64,000 bases of DNA from Bacteroidota bacterium (GTDB taxonomy: Bacteria; Bacteroidota; Bacteroidia; Chitinophagales; Chitinophagaceae): contig JAGWRO010000091.1 in NCBI GenBank assembly GCA_028876495.1, forward strand, positions 62,001 to 126,000, read 5' to 3'. Below the pieces are notes generated by a model, which worked only from the letters and a program-made list of their open reading frames with translations, did no database searches and was not told the origin of the DNA. The translations under genes and the position numbers were made by a program. Shown in pieces: positions 52,574 to 61,854 of the stretch. Within the stretch, counting starts at the first letter, position 1, and each line of letters starts with the position of its first letter.

Positions 52574-54655
52574 ATGTATACAACAGAAGAGGCAAAGGAA
52601 TTACAAAAAGATACCGAACGCCTTCTCAAATCCACCGGGAACGAAGATGAACTGAGGAAGGTTTTACGCTTTCACGAATACCGTTATTACATTTTAAATG
52701 ATCCCTTAATATCCGATTCTGAATACGACCAGTTGTACAAAAAACTGGAAAAACTAGAAAAAGAAAACCCTTCTACCATTACGCCTGATTCTCCAACGCA
52801 AAGAGTGGGAAGTAGCCTTAATACTGATTTTGTTACCGTTCCGCATTTGATTTCGATGTTAAGTCTTGAAAACAGTTATAATGCGGAAGATCTTATTGAC
52901 TGGCATAACCGCTTGAATAACTTAACCGATAATCAAAAGATCACTTTTAGTGCAGAACCAAAATATGATGGCGCAAGTATTTCGCTCATCTACGAAGATG
53001 ATTTATTGGATCGAGGAGCCACACGCGGGGATGGAACAGCGGGCGATGATATTACTACCAACATCAGGCAGATTGGTTCGATTCCCTTATCTGCAAAATT
53101 TTCTGATCACGGAATTAAAAAAATAGAGATCCGTGGTGAAGTATTGTTGAATAAAGAAAATTTTAAAAAGTATAATGAATCTCTTGCCGAAGAAGGGCTG
53201 CCACCCCTGGCCAATCCACGAAATGCAGCTGCCGGATCGTTAAGAATGAAAGACCCTGCTGCAGTAAGAAAACGTAAGTTGGAAGCGATACTTTATCACG
53301 TAAGTTTTATAGAATTGAACGAAAAAGGGTTGAAAAAATATCCTGACTTATTAAACACACATTCAGGTATTCTTCAGATGCTTTCTGAATGCGGCTTCAG
53401 AACGCCGGTAAATGAAAAAAAAGTTTTTAATAACATTGCAGACGTACTGAAATTTTGCCACGAATTTGAAAACAAAAGAGATGAACTTCCTTATGAAATA
53501 GACGGAATTGTAGTAAAGGTGAACGAGATCGAAATCCAGCAACAGGTTGGAAGCACCACACATCATCCCCGCTGGGCTATTGCTTATAAATTTAAAGCAA
53601 GACAGGCAACTTCTAAATTGCTGAATGTAGAATTCCAGGTGGGGCGAACAGGCTCCATTACGCCGGTGGCAAAAATTGAACCGGTGCCTATTGGTGGTGT
53701 TACCGTTGGCTCTGTTTCTCTTTTTAATGAAGGCATTATCGAAGAAAAAGATTTGCGTTTAGGCGATACTGTTATTGTTGAAAGAGCAGGTGATGTGATT
53801 CCATATATAGTAAAACCACTGACTGAATTAAGAACAGGAGATGAAAAAAAAATCATCTTTCCAACCCATTGCCCGGTTTGTGGCGATGCACTGGTAAAAC
53901 CTGAAGGTGAAGCGGTTTGGCGCTGCGTAAATATTAATTGCCCGGCACAGGTAGTGGAACGGATCATTCATTTTGTAAGTAAAGACGCGATGGACATTAA
54001 AACGTTTGGAGAAGCAAGCGTTACAAAATTTTATGAGCTTGGTTTGATCAGCGATATCCCTTCGGTATATTCTATTGATTTTGAAAAAGTGTCTTCACTG
54101 GAAGGCTTTAAACAAAAATCAGTCGAAAACCTGAGATCAGCAATTGAGAATTCCAAGAAACAAAGTTTAAACAGGCTGATCTATGGTTTAGGAATTCGAT
54201 ATGTTGGAGAAACGACTGCCAAAACTTTATCAAAAAACGTGGATACCATTTTTGATCTGCCGAAATATTCTCTTGAAGATTTGCAACAACTCCAGGATAT
54301 CGGCACTAAAGTAGCCGAAAGTGTTTTTGATTTTTTTCATAATGAAGATAACATAAAAATGCTTGAAGAGCTTTCCGGAAAAGGATTGAACATAAGAGGA
54401 GACAAATCAGAACCTGTGAGTGGTAAGCTCTCGGGTTACACTTTTCTTTTCACAGGAACTTTACCCACATTAAAAAGAAATGCCGCTGAAAAAATGGCTG
54501 AAGAGAACGGAGGAAAATTACTTTCATCAGTAAGCGCTAATCTTAATTATCTGGTAGCAGGAGAATCAGCAGGAAGCAAACTTGCGAAAGCTCAAAAAAT
54601 AAAATCAATAAAAATAATCAACGAAGAAGATTTTTTGAATATGATACAAAGTTAG
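52574..54655 (+). CDS. ligA: NAD-dependent DNA ligase
   Basis: A 693-residue replicative ligase that seals nicks using NAD+. Domain Ia (HEYRYYILNDPLISDSEYDQLYKKL) is followed by the adenylation domain with the nucleophilic Lys130 in AEPKYDGASI and the GEVLL / EIDGIVVKV motifs. An OB fold (VGRTGSITPVAKIEPV) and the four-Cys zinc finger (CPVCGDAL... CVNINC) follow, then helix-hairpin-helix repeats (LGIRYVGETTAKTL) and a C-terminal BRCT domain (LSGYTFLFTGTLPTLKR... SANLNYLVAG). All parts are intact and length is normal. It is followed 29 bp later by the NUMOD4/HNH gene. Confidence 0.97.
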   Translation: MYTTEEAKELQKDTERLLKSTGNEDELRKVLRFHEYRYYILNDPLISDSEYDQLYKKLEKLEKENPSTITPDSPTQRVGSSLNTDFVTVPHLISMLSLENSYNAEDLIDWHNRLNNLTDNQKITFSAEPKYDGASISLIYEDDLLDRGATRGDGTAGDDITTNIRQIGSIPLSAKFSDHGIKKIEIRGEVLLNKENFKKYNESLAEEGLPPLANPRNAAAGSLRMKDPAAVRKRKLEAILYHVSFIELNEKGLKKYPDLLNTHSGILQMLSECGFRTPVNEKKVFNNIADVLKFCHEFENKRDELPYEIDGIVVKVNEIEIQQQVGSTTHHPRWAIAYKFKARQATSKLLNVEFQVGRTGSITPVAKIEPVPIGGVTVGSVSLFNEGIIEEKDLRLGDTVIVERAGDVIPYIVKPLTELRTGDEKKIIFPTHCPVCGDALVKPEGEAVWRCVNINCPAQVVERIIHFVSKDAMDIKTFGEASVTKFYELGLISDIPSVYSIDFEKVSSLEGFKQKSVENLRSAIENSKKQSLNRLIYGLGIRYVGETTAKTLSKNVDTIFDLPKYSLEDLQQLQDIGTKVAESVFDFFHNEDNIKMLEELSGKGLNIRGDKSEPVSGKLSGYTFLFTGTLPTLKRNAAEKMAEENGGKLLSSVSANLNYLVAGESAGSKLAKAQKIKSIKIINEEDFLNMIQS

Positions 54656-54684
54656 TTTTGTAACTTCATCCATAAAAATTAGCC

Positions 54685-55248
54685 ATGATCAAAAAACTTA
54701 ACGGTGAAATTTGGAAGCCACTTAAATTTAAAGGGTGGCAATCTATGAGAAATAAATATGCCGTCTCATCTAATGGGCGGGCAGCAAGTTATAAAGAAGA
54801 TATTTTTGCAGACGGGAAACTTCTTACGGGGTCTCTCACCAGCGGCTACCGAACTTTAAACCTGCATCTTAACGGAAACAATGGAACACTTTATTTACAT
54901 AGGGAAGTGGCTAAACTTTTCAATAAAAAAACTTCTTCCAAACAGAAATATGTGATTCACCTGAATCATGCAAAAACAGATAACCGTAAAAAAAATTTAA
55001 AATGGGCTTCACAAAAAGAAGTGAATGATCATCAGCAAAAAAGCCCACAAAAACTGGAATATAAAAAAGTTCAAAGCAACAGGAAAAAAGGCCTAAAACT
55101 AAATGCAACGCAGGTAAAAACTATCAAAGGCATATTGGCCAATCCAAGACGTAAATTAACTCATCAACAAATTGCTGATAAATACAAAGTAAGCCCGATG
55201 ACCATTTACAGGATAAAGAGTGGTGAAAATTGGGCTGGTGTTTCATAA
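54685..55248 (+). CDS. NUMOD4 / HNH-type endonuclease-like protein with C-terminal HTH
   Basis: A 187-residue basic protein. Residues 7-37 (GEIWKPLKFKG... YAVSSNGRAASYK) form a NUMOD4 motif, which binds DNA in homing endonucleases. Residues 70-113 give an HNH-like unit: LHREVAKLF, then YVIHLNHAKTDNRKKNLKWAS. The catalytic-position His (H92) is kept, but the usual HH-D is HL-N. Residues 135-187 contain a helix-turn-helix (LTHQQIADKYKVSPMTIYRIKSGENW) like those that follow NUMOD domains. It could be a free-standing homing-type endonuclease or a domesticated DNA-binding protein. No intron or intein is visible beside it. Confidence 0.8.
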   Translation: MIKKLNGEIWKPLKFKGWQSMRNKYAVSSNGRAASYKEDIFADGKLLTGSLTSGYRTLNLHLNGNNGTLYLHREVAKLFNKKTSSKQKYVIHLNHAKTDNRKKNLKWASQKEVNDHQQKSPQKLEYKKVQSNRKKGLKLNATQVKTIKGILANPRRKLTHQQIADKYKVSPMTIYRIKSGENWAGVS

Positions 55249-55278
55249 ATAATTAGCATAATAAAATTTTACCCAAAC

Positions 55279-55947
55279 TTGATTTCGCCTTCAACAATTT
55301 CTTTTCTAAAATCATTAAAAAAGAATAACAACAAACCTTGGTTTGATAATAACAGGGAAAAATATCTTGGCGCAAAAAATAATTTTGAAGAATTTGTTGA
55401 AGAACTTTTGCAAAAAATGGTTTTGATTGATGAGGACATTAAAGGCCTCTCCGCAAAAAATTGCTGCTTCCGGATTAACCGCGATATCCGTTTTTCTAAA
55501 AACAAAACCCCTTACAAAATCAACCTGAGCGCCTATTTCAGCAAGGGAGGGAAAAAATCTATTTATGCAGGCTATTACTTTCATCTTCAGCCAGGAGGAA
55601 ACAGCTTTGTGGGCGGTGGTTTATGGCATCCTGAAGCAGCTGAGTTGAAAAAACTTAGACAGGAACTTGATTATTGTTTTCCTGAATTTAAAAAGATACT
55701 CAACGCGCCATCTTTTAAAAAAAATTATGGCGAACTTCAAAAAGACGAAAGTCAAATGCTGGTGAATGTACCTAAAGGATACGATAAAGAAAATCCCGCA
55801 ACTGATTTTTTAAAAATGAAAAGTTTTGTAGCCACAAAAAATATTCCCGATGCTGATCTGCTGAGTCCAAAACTGGGTAATGAAATCATTCAATCATTCA
55901 AAGCCTTACTGCCTTTGGTAAAGTTTATAAATCGTTCTTTTGAATAA
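55279..55947 (+). CDS. DUF2461 family protein
   Basis: A 222-residue cytosolic protein. The start is a TTG (MISPSTISFLKSLKKNNNKPWFDNNREKYLGAKNNF); no ATG fits, and this opening is the conserved N-terminus of DUF2461 (TIGR02453). The middle carries the invariant FRINRDIRFSKNKTPYKINLSAYFS motif and the PGGNSFVGGGLWHPE segment with its conserved Gly and His. Function is unknown across the family. It is probably transcribed with the NUMOD4/HNH gene 30 bp upstream and is convergent with the PDZ gene. Confidence 0.9.
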   Translation: MISPSTISFLKSLKKNNNKPWFDNNREKYLGAKNNFEEFVEELLQKMVLIDEDIKGLSAKNCCFRINRDIRFSKNKTPYKINLSAYFSKGGKKSIYAGYYFHLQPGGNSFVGGGLWHPEAAELKKLRQELDYCFPEFKKILNAPSFKKNYGELQKDESQMLVNVPKGYDKENPATDFLKMKSFVATKNIPDADLLSPKLGNEIIQSFKALLPLVKFINRSFE

Positions 55948-55976
55948 CCAAATTTCTTAAGCACAGCAAACAAACA

Positions 55977-56013
55977 AAAAAACCATTTTTTTATTTGTCA
56001 AAATGGGGTTTTT
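55977..56013. terminator. Possible terminator between convergent genes
   Basis: AAAACCATTTT and AAAATGGGGTTTTT can pair with a small bulge around an AT-rich loop, and T/A-runs lie on both sides. It lies 30 bp after the DUF2461 stop and before the 3' end of the PDZ gene. Confidence 0.35.
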
Positions 56014-56029
56014 AAATCAAATATTTTTT

Positions 56030-56992
56030 TTAAATATTCGTACTTTTTAAGGGACGTGGAAGATGTACCTCAAAATTCATTTCCTTCTTATCACGCAAAA
56101 CTTTGATTTTAAAATCTCTTCCATGATCTGCACTATGAATTTTTGACATTACGTTATCTACGTCATTTATCTTTTCGCCATTCATTTCTGTAATGATATC
56201 ACCTTCTTTCAATCCTGCTTTGTCCGCCGGTGAACCCGGAAGAACATTTTGCACTTTAACGCCGTTACTATCCTCTGTATCCTGAATTTGCAAACCAATA
56301 CGAGGGCGATTATTATTAAAATTGAAATTAAAATCCTGAGGTGGCATCGGCATCATCCGGAAATGGTAATTGTTTCCATTTCCAAAACCATTCATTAAAT
56401 CCTGGTTGGGCTCCATGTTTAAATCGTTAGACATCGCGGGCGTTTTACTCAATTCAACTTTTACTGATTTTTTCTTCCCATCACGCAGGTAATTGATCGT
56501 TACTTTATCACCCGGTTTATAAGCCTGAATTGCATTTCTTAATTCTTCAGGAGTCTTTATTTCTTTATCACCGACTTTTGTTATAATATCGCCTTTTTGC
56601 AAACCTGCTTTTTTTGCGCTGCTGCTATCAAGAACGCTATTAACAACCACACCTTTTTCTGTTTTTGCTGTATACACTCCAAGGAAAGCAGCATCAGGAT
56701 TATTATTCAACATAAATGCGCGTGGTTGTCTGAAAAAATTTCTCCCATCTGCACCACCCATAAAATTTCTTTTCATAATAGTAACATCCCCATTATAATC
56801 GGAAAGAGGTTGCCCGTTTACCGTTACTACATTACTATCAATTTCGATTATTGTTTTTCCAGAATCGGAAGGGGTTTTGCGAATAATGATCTCTTCGTTC
56901 TTTCTGATCTGTGGCTTTTGTTGTGAAAAACCATTGAAGGCAATCATTGCACAACAAACGGTAAAAATTGCCGGTAAAAAATTTGTTTTCAT
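56030..56992 (-). CDS. Exported protein with two PDZ domains, no protease domain
   Basis: A 320-residue protein with signal peptide (residues 1-23, NGFSQ). The frame extends to 57070, but ATG 56992 gives the clean signal. PDZ1 covers ~101-182 (FLGVYTAKTEKGVVVNSVLDSSSAKKAGLQKGDIITKVGDKEI). PDZ2 covers ~231-312 (IGLQIQDTEDSNGVKVQNVLPGSPADKAGLKEGDIITEMNGEKI). Both have the HtrA/DegP-type carboxylate loop region. The 50 residues between them are Asn-, Met- and Phe-rich. No trypsin-like domain is present, so it is likely a periplasmic adaptor or chaperone. Confidence 0.88.
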   Translation of the reverse strand: MKTNFLPAIFTVCCAMIAFNGFSQQKPQIRKNEEIIIRKTPSDSGKTIIEIDSNVVTVNGQPLSDYNGDVTIMKRNFMGGADGRNFFRQPRAFMLNNNPDAAFLGVYTAKTEKGVVVNSVLDSSSAKKAGLQKGDIITKVGDKEIKTPEELRNAIQAYKPGDKVTINYLRDGKKKSVKVELSKTPAMSNDLNMEPNQDLMNGFGNGNNYHFRMMPMPPQDFNFNFNNNRPRIGLQIQDTEDSNGVKVQNVLPGSPADKAGLKEGDIITEMNGEKINDVDNVMSKIHSADHGRDFKIKVLRDKKEMNFEVHLPRPLKSTNI

Positions 56993-57116
56993 TTTATTGC
57001 GTTTTAAAATAATAAATTTTTGTAGGCTCAAATTAAAACGCACAAAATAAAAAACAAGATTTTTATGCAATTAATAATTTAACGTTAACATAAAATTGCT
57101 TCCCAGGTTATAATCC

Positions 57117-60050
57117 TTACAAAAGTGACTTTACACTTTCAATCACTTGATTCAATTTGTATATATCCTGTCCGCCTGCTGAAGCTAATGTTTTTTGACC
57201 GCCACCACCGCCTTTTATCAGCGGGGCAACCAGCTCTTTAATTATTTTAACTGCATCTGTTTTTTTGGAAGAAATAAAATTTTCATCCGCTGCCACCACC
57301 ACATTTGCCTTGTCATCTATAGTTGCACACAAGACAATTAAATAGTTTTCCAGATCTTCTTTTAAAAGGGGAATTAATTTTTTTAAAGCATCTGCATTTG
57401 TAACCGGCACCATCGCTCCTATAAATTGTATTCCATTTATTAAAACAGAATTCTTCCTTAATTGTTCGTTTACTGTGCCAAGGATTTGAAGTTCCAGTTG
57501 ATCTACCTGCTTATTTAATTTTTCTTTTTCCAGCAACAAATTTTCCAATGCTTTCCGGCTGTCTTTAGGATTTTTTAATTGCTCTTTTAAAGAATTCAAT
57601 TCTTCCAATTCTTGATTGATAAAATCTTCAGCAGCTTTTCCGCTAACCGCTTCAACACGACGCAAACCTGCACCAACCGCAGTTTCTGTAGTTATTTTGA
57701 AGATTCCTAACTCGCCGGTATTTCCTACATGCGTGCCGCCACAAAGTTCAATTGAATAATTTGAATCCATCGTAACCAATCTAACCATATCTCCATACTT
57801 TTCTCCAAAAAGCGCCATGGCTCCGGTTTTCATTGCTTCTTCCTTTGGCATTTGCCTGATCACCACAGGAATATTTTCTCTTATTTTTTCATTGACGATT
57901 GCTTCTACTTTTTCGATTTCTTCTTTTGTCATTTTGCTGAAATGAGAAAAATCAAAACGCAGGTAATCTTCATTTACCAAACTTCCCTTTTGCTGAACGT
58001 GTGTTCCCAAAACTTTCCTTAATGCAGCGTGCATTAAATGTGTGGCACTGTGATGCACTGCCGTTTTATTTCGTTTTTCCACATCAACTTTTGCAACAAC
58101 TTTCGACGAAATATCTGAAGGAAGTTTTTCGGTAAAATGTAAAATCAGTTCGTTTTCTTTTTTGGTATTTATAACCGGAATTCTTTCCTCTTCAAAAATC
58201 AATTCTCCTGTATCCCCCACCTGGCCGCCACTTTCAGCATAAAAAGGCGTTGTATTTAAAACCAGTTGAAATACCTCTTTCCCTTTGGTTTTGGTTTTCC
58301 GGTATCTTACAACTTTACTTTCCGTCTCAAGTAGTTGATATCCAACAAAACCAGATCCAGCATTTTCATTAATTATAATCCAATCTTCGGTATCAACAAT
58401 TGATGCTGAACGAGAACGCTTTTTTTGTTGCTGAAGTTCTATGTTAAATCCTTCTTCATCAACCTTTGCGTATAATTCCTTAGCCATTAATTTGGTTAAA
58501 TCAATAGGAAAGCCATAAGTATCCTGCAATTTAAAAGCTAGTGGACCACTTATTAATTTTGAAAATTTAGCTTCATTAGCGAGAAGTTCATATATTTTTT
58601 CAACCTGTGGATTATTAGCATAGATATCCCTTATATTTTGAAATGATTCTAGAGCTTTCTGAATAGCATCGAAGCTCTTTTTAAATTCAAGGGTTTTATT
58701 AAGATGCTTTTGGTACTGCTCAAATCTTTTATGAATTTCCAAAATCGGCTGAAAACTATTTTGTAAATCAATTATTTGTTGTAATGAACTTTTTGATTCA
58801 ATTATAGGGCTTATTGCATTTTTATAAGTTTCAGCTAAACTTCCCGTAGCTCGAAGGATATTGTTTTCTAATACTTCATCAAAAAGTTTAGTACCACTAC
58901 CAAGAGTCTTTAAAAAAGATTCTTCTTCCTCTTTTATCACTTTTGCAACAAAATCCTTTTGCTTTTCCAAATCAGGAAAAACATTTTTAAATTGATTGGC
59001 GATCAATGGAACCAATTTATAAAGCAATGGCTCTTTTACATCAAGATAAGAAAAATAATATCTAACTGCTCTTCTTAAAATTCTTCTTATAACATAGCCT
59101 GCGCCAGTGTTTGAAGGCAACTGGCCATCAGCGATAGGAAAAGCAATTGCACGGATGTGATCAGCTATTACACGAAAAGCAATCGCCTCTTTTGAATCAG
59201 AGTAATCATAATTTTTTCCGGCTATTTTTTCAATTTCAGCAATTGTTCCCGTAAAAATATCGGTATCGTAATTGCTTTTTTTATTTTGTAAAACGCGTAC
59301 CAATCTTTCAAAACCCATTCCAGTGTCAACATGTTTTGCCGGCAACAATTCTAATGATCCGTCTTTTTTGCGATTGTATTGAATGAAAACCACATTCCAT
59401 ATTTCAATTACCTGCGGATTGTCTTTATTGATCAGTTCTTTACCTGGAATCATTTTTTTTTCTTCTTCACTTCTGCAATCCACATGAATTTCAGTAGAAG
59501 GGCCACATGGACCGGTATCGCCCATTTCCCAAAAATTATCTTTTTTATTTCCAAAAATAATTTTGTCTTCAGCAACCCACTTTTTCCAAAAGTTCAATGA
59601 TTCATCATCGCGTGGTAAACCTTCCTTTTCATCACCTTCAAAAACAGAAACATATAAATTGCTTTCGTTAATCTTATAAATTTTGGTAAGTAATTCCCAT
59701 GCCCAGGCAATAGCATTTTCTTTAAAATAGGGTGGCGGATCACCTACGGCATTTCCAAAACTCCAGTTGCCCAGCATTTCAAACATCGTGTGATGATACG
59801 TATCAACACCCACTTCTTCAAGGTCATTATGTTTACCACTTACGCGCAAACATTTTTGGGTATCGGCAACACGCGAATAAGGCGCCGGTTTGTTACCCAA
59901 AAAAAATTCTTTAAACTGGTTCATTCCGGCATTGGTAAAAAGCAATGTCGGGTCGTTTTTAATTACGATAGGCGCAGATGGAACAATTTGGTGCCCTTTG
60001 TTTTTAAAAAAATCAAGAAAATGTTGTCTTATTTCTGCACTGTTCATCAT
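57117..60050 (-). CDS. alaS: Alanyl-tRNA synthetase with a ~100-residue insertion
   Basis: A 977-residue class II synthetase that charges tRNA-Ala and edits Ser/Gly errors. The catalytic domain starts EIRQHFLDFFKNKGHQIVPSAP and includes TNAGMNQFKEFFLG, GDTGPCGPSTEIH and GAGYVIRRILRRAVR. The editing domain has the zinc ligands HHSATHLMHAALR and CGGTH; the C-Ala domain ends GGGGGQKTLASAGGQDIYKL. Most bacterial AlaRS are ~870-880 residues. The extra length is a helical insertion at residues ~397-499 (bases 58554-58862) between KLFDEVLEN and ISGPLAFKLQDTYGFP, the hinge just before the middle domain. The frame is intact, so the enzyme should be functional. Confidence 0.96.
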   Translation of the reverse strand: MMNSAEIRQHFLDFFKNKGHQIVPSAPIVIKNDPTLLFTNAGMNQFKEFFLGNKPAPYSRVADTQKCLRVSGKHNDLEEVGVDTYHHTMFEMLGNWSFGNAVGDPPPYFKENAIAWAWELLTKIYKINESNLYVSVFEGDEKEGLPRDDESLNFWKKWVAEDKIIFGNKKDNFWEMGDTGPCGPSTEIHVDCRSEEEKKMIPGKELINKDNPQVIEIWNVVFIQYNRKKDGSLELLPAKHVDTGMGFERLVRVLQNKKSNYDTDIFTGTIAEIEKIAGKNYDYSDSKEAIAFRVIADHIRAIAFPIADGQLPSNTGAGYVIRRILRRAVRYYFSYLDVKEPLLYKLVPLIANQFKNVFPDLEKQKDFVAKVIKEEEESFLKTLGSGTKLFDEVLENNILRATGSLAETYKNAISPIIESKSSLQQIIDLQNSFQPILEIHKRFEQYQKHLNKTLEFKKSFDAIQKALESFQNIRDIYANNPQVEKIYELLANEAKFSKLISGPLAFKLQDTYGFPIDLTKLMAKELYAKVDEEGFNIELQQQKKRSRSASIVDTEDWIIINENAGSGFVGYQLLETESKVVRYRKTKTKGKEVFQLVLNTTPFYAESGGQVGDTGELIFEEERIPVINTKKENELILHFTEKLPSDISSKVVAKVDVEKRNKTAVHHSATHLMHAALRKVLGTHVQQKGSLVNEDYLRFDFSHFSKMTKEEIEKVEAIVNEKIRENIPVVIRQMPKEEAMKTGAMALFGEKYGDMVRLVTMDSNYSIELCGGTHVGNTGELGIFKITTETAVGAGLRRVEAVSGKAAEDFINQELEELNSLKEQLKNPKDSRKALENLLLEKEKLNKQVDQLELQILGTVNEQLRKNSVLINGIQFIGAMVPVTNADALKKLIPLLKEDLENYLIVLCATIDDKANVVVAADENFISSKKTDAVKIIKELVAPLIKGGGGGQKTLASAGGQDIYKLNQVIESVKSLL

Positions 60051-60126
60051 AAAGCTTTCTGAATTTTAAGATCAGTTTGTCTCTTAAGAAGTTATCTTTG
60101 TTTAGATAAAAAATTATTTAACGGGG

Positions 60127-60157
60127 CAAAGGTATTTGCTTTAAAGGCATTTACAAA
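60127..60157 (-). promoter_or_regulatory. alaS promoter
   Basis: On the minus strand TTTG (60157-60154) and TACCTTTG (60134-60127) are separated by 19 bp, matching the Bacteroidota TTTG-N19-TAnnTTTG consensus exactly. The start codon is ~75 bp downstream. Confidence 0.7.
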
Positions 60158-60186
60158 CAGAACGTTTTTTAAATACAGTATGTATT

Positions 60187-60711
60187 ATGGCACTTAGTCA
60201 AATCAATTTTTCTTTTGATGATGATTCAACCCCAAAAAATGAATCGAAAGAATCAGTAAAGCAAACCCCGCCTGCCGGTAAAAACACTTTAGCCGAAATT
60301 CGGGCAGGAATTAAGCCAAAATCAAAACGGGGACGAAAAAGTTTGAAAGAATACAATGCAGAGCCGGATGTCATCACTGTTCCGGCTGATGATATTCTTT
60401 TTCAAAAACAATACTATTCTATCGGCAATGTTGCTCTGATGTTTAAAGAAAATACTTCCCTGATAAGATACTGGGAAAAGGAATTTTCTATTTTAAAGCC
60501 GAAAAAAAACAAAAAAGGCGACCGGTTTTTCAGGCCTGAGGATATAAAAAATCTAAAAATGATCTATCATTTATTGCGCGAAAGAAAGTATACAATCGAA
60601 GGCGCAAAGGAATTTATCAGGAATAATAGGGCAGCAGGAGAAAAACATGAAATGATAGAATCATTGGAAAAAGTAAAATTGTTTTTACTTGAATTAAAAA
60701 ATAACTTGTGA
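60187..60711 (+). CDS. MerR-family transcriptional regulator with basic N-terminal extension
   Basis: A 174-residue DNA-binding protein. The first ~70 residues form a low-complexity extension with a basic patch (KPKSKRGRKSLKEY) that resembles an AT-hook, though lacking the exact RGRP core. Residues ~78-150 form a MerR winged helix: YYSIGNVALMFKENTSLIRYWEKEFSILKPKKNKKGDRFFRPEDIKNLKMI. The C-terminal helix is short, with no Cys metal site, so it is not a metal sensor of the classic type. It is divergent from alaS with 136 bp between start codons and precedes the oxidoreductase beta subunit gene. This MerR type is common in Bacteroidota; targets are unknown. Confidence 0.88.
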   Translation: MALSQINFSFDDDSTPKNESKESVKQTPPAGKNTLAEIRAGIKPKSKRGRKSLKEYNAEPDVITVPADDILFQKQYYSIGNVALMFKENTSLIRYWEKEFSILKPKKNKKGDRFFRPEDIKNLKMIYHLLRERKYTIEGAKEFIRNNRAAGEKHEMIESLEKVKLFLLELKNNL

Positions 60712-60784
60712 TCGAAAACCGTTATTGAATTGAAAAAATTTCCTATTTCACAATTCTTATATTTTCAGAAAGACTTCTATGCAC

Positions 60785-60792
60785 TAACTTTG
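60785..60792 (+). promoter_or_regulatory. -7 promoter element before the 2-oxoacid:ferredoxin oxidoreductase gene
   Basis: TAACTTTG is an exact TAnnTTTG box, 18 bp before the ATG at 60811. The -33 position holds TTTT/TTTC rather than TTTG. It suggests the gene has its own transcript rather than reading through from the MerR gene. Confidence 0.45.
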
Positions 60793-60810
60793 TTATTCTA
60801 ATTTATCAAA

Positions 60811-61848
60811 ATGACCGACATTGCTATTGCTCCTCAGAAACTAACTTCAAAAGATTTTATTACCGACCAGGAAGTTCGGTGGTGCCCCGGGTGTGGAGAT
60901 TATTCCATTTTGGCCCAGGTGCAAAAAGTATTTCCAACGTTAGGAATTCCGAAGGAAAATTTTGTAATTATTTCCGGAATAGGCTGTAGCAGCCGTTTTC
61001 CTTATTACATGAATACGTATGGAATGCACAGTATTCACGGGCGTGCCACTGCCATTGCCAGTGGGCTAAAGGCAAGCCGCCCGGAACTGAGTGTATGGAT
61101 CGTAACAGGTGACGGTGATTCATTAAGCATCGGCGGAAACCATACCATACATTTACTTCGCCGCAATTTTGATGTAAATGTGTTGCTCTTTAATAACGAA
61201 ATTTACGGATTAACAAAAGGGCAATATTCTCCTACCAGTGAACAAAGAAAAATCACTAAAAGTTCTCCTCTTGGAAGCATTGATCATCCTTTTAACCCGG
61301 CAGCTTTAGCCTTAGGCGCCGATGCAACTTTTGTTGCAAGAACGATGGACAGAGACCCGAAACATTTACAGGAAATGTTGTTACGCTCTGCTCATCACAA
61401 AGGATCTTCTTTTCTCGAAATCTATCAAAACTGTAACATTTTTAATGACGGTACATTTGAACTTTACACCGATAAAAAAACAAAACCGGAAGAAACAATT
61501 TTTCTTCTACAAGGCGAACCTTTGGTTTTTGGTGCAGAAAGAAATAAAGGAATAAGATTAAATGGATTGAGGCCTGAGGTGGTAGAATTGAATGGAGCTA
61601 TAAGTGAAAACGATCTTTGGATCCATGATGAAAAAGATTTTTACAAAGCGCAAATACTTACAAGAATTTTTGAAAATCCAAGATCTTCAGAACATCATTT
61701 CCCAAGGCCATTTGGTGTTTTTTATGAAACAGAAAGGCCATGCTATGAAGAAGTATTATCAAAACAAGTTGACAACGCTAAAGCGAAAACTACAGCTGAT
61801 TTAGATAAATTATTGCGCGGCAAAGAAGTGTGGACGATACAGGAATAA
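60811..61848 (+). CDS. korB: 2-oxoacid:ferredoxin oxidoreductase, beta subunit
   Basis: A 345-residue thiamine-diphosphate-binding subunit. The Cys pair in VRWCPGCGDYSILAQV is the start of the cluster/TPP region. GIGCSSRFPYYMNTYGMHSIHGRATAIASGLKASRP and the TPP-Mg motif TGDGDSLSIGGNH ... NNEIYGLTKGQYSPTS follow. The family oxidises 2-oxoglutarate or pyruvate to acyl-CoA, reducing ferredoxin. The 2-oxoglutarate type (KorB) is the likelier reading from the GLTKGQ-SPTS motif. The alpha subunit gene, normally directly upstream, is not in this window, so it must be elsewhere. Confidence 0.92.
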   Translation: MTDIAIAPQKLTSKDFITDQEVRWCPGCGDYSILAQVQKVFPTLGIPKENFVIISGIGCSSRFPYYMNTYGMHSIHGRATAIASGLKASRPELSVWIVTGDGDSLSIGGNHTIHLLRRNFDVNVLLFNNEIYGLTKGQYSPTSEQRKITKSSPLGSIDHPFNPAALALGADATFVARTMDRDPKHLQEMLLRSAHHKGSSFLEIYQNCNIFNDGTFELYTDKKTKPEETIFLLQGEPLVFGAERNKGIRLNGLRPEVVELNGAISENDLWIHDEKDFYKAQILTRIFENPRSSEHHFPRPFGVFYETERPCYEEVLSKQVDNAKAKTTADLDKLLRGKEVWTIQE

Positions 61849-61854
61849 TCAGTC

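Noticed and set aside
58554-58862. Intein in alaS
   Set aside because: The insertion is only ~100 residues, has no Cys/Ser at the splice junction, no block B His motif and no terminal HN, so it is not an intein.
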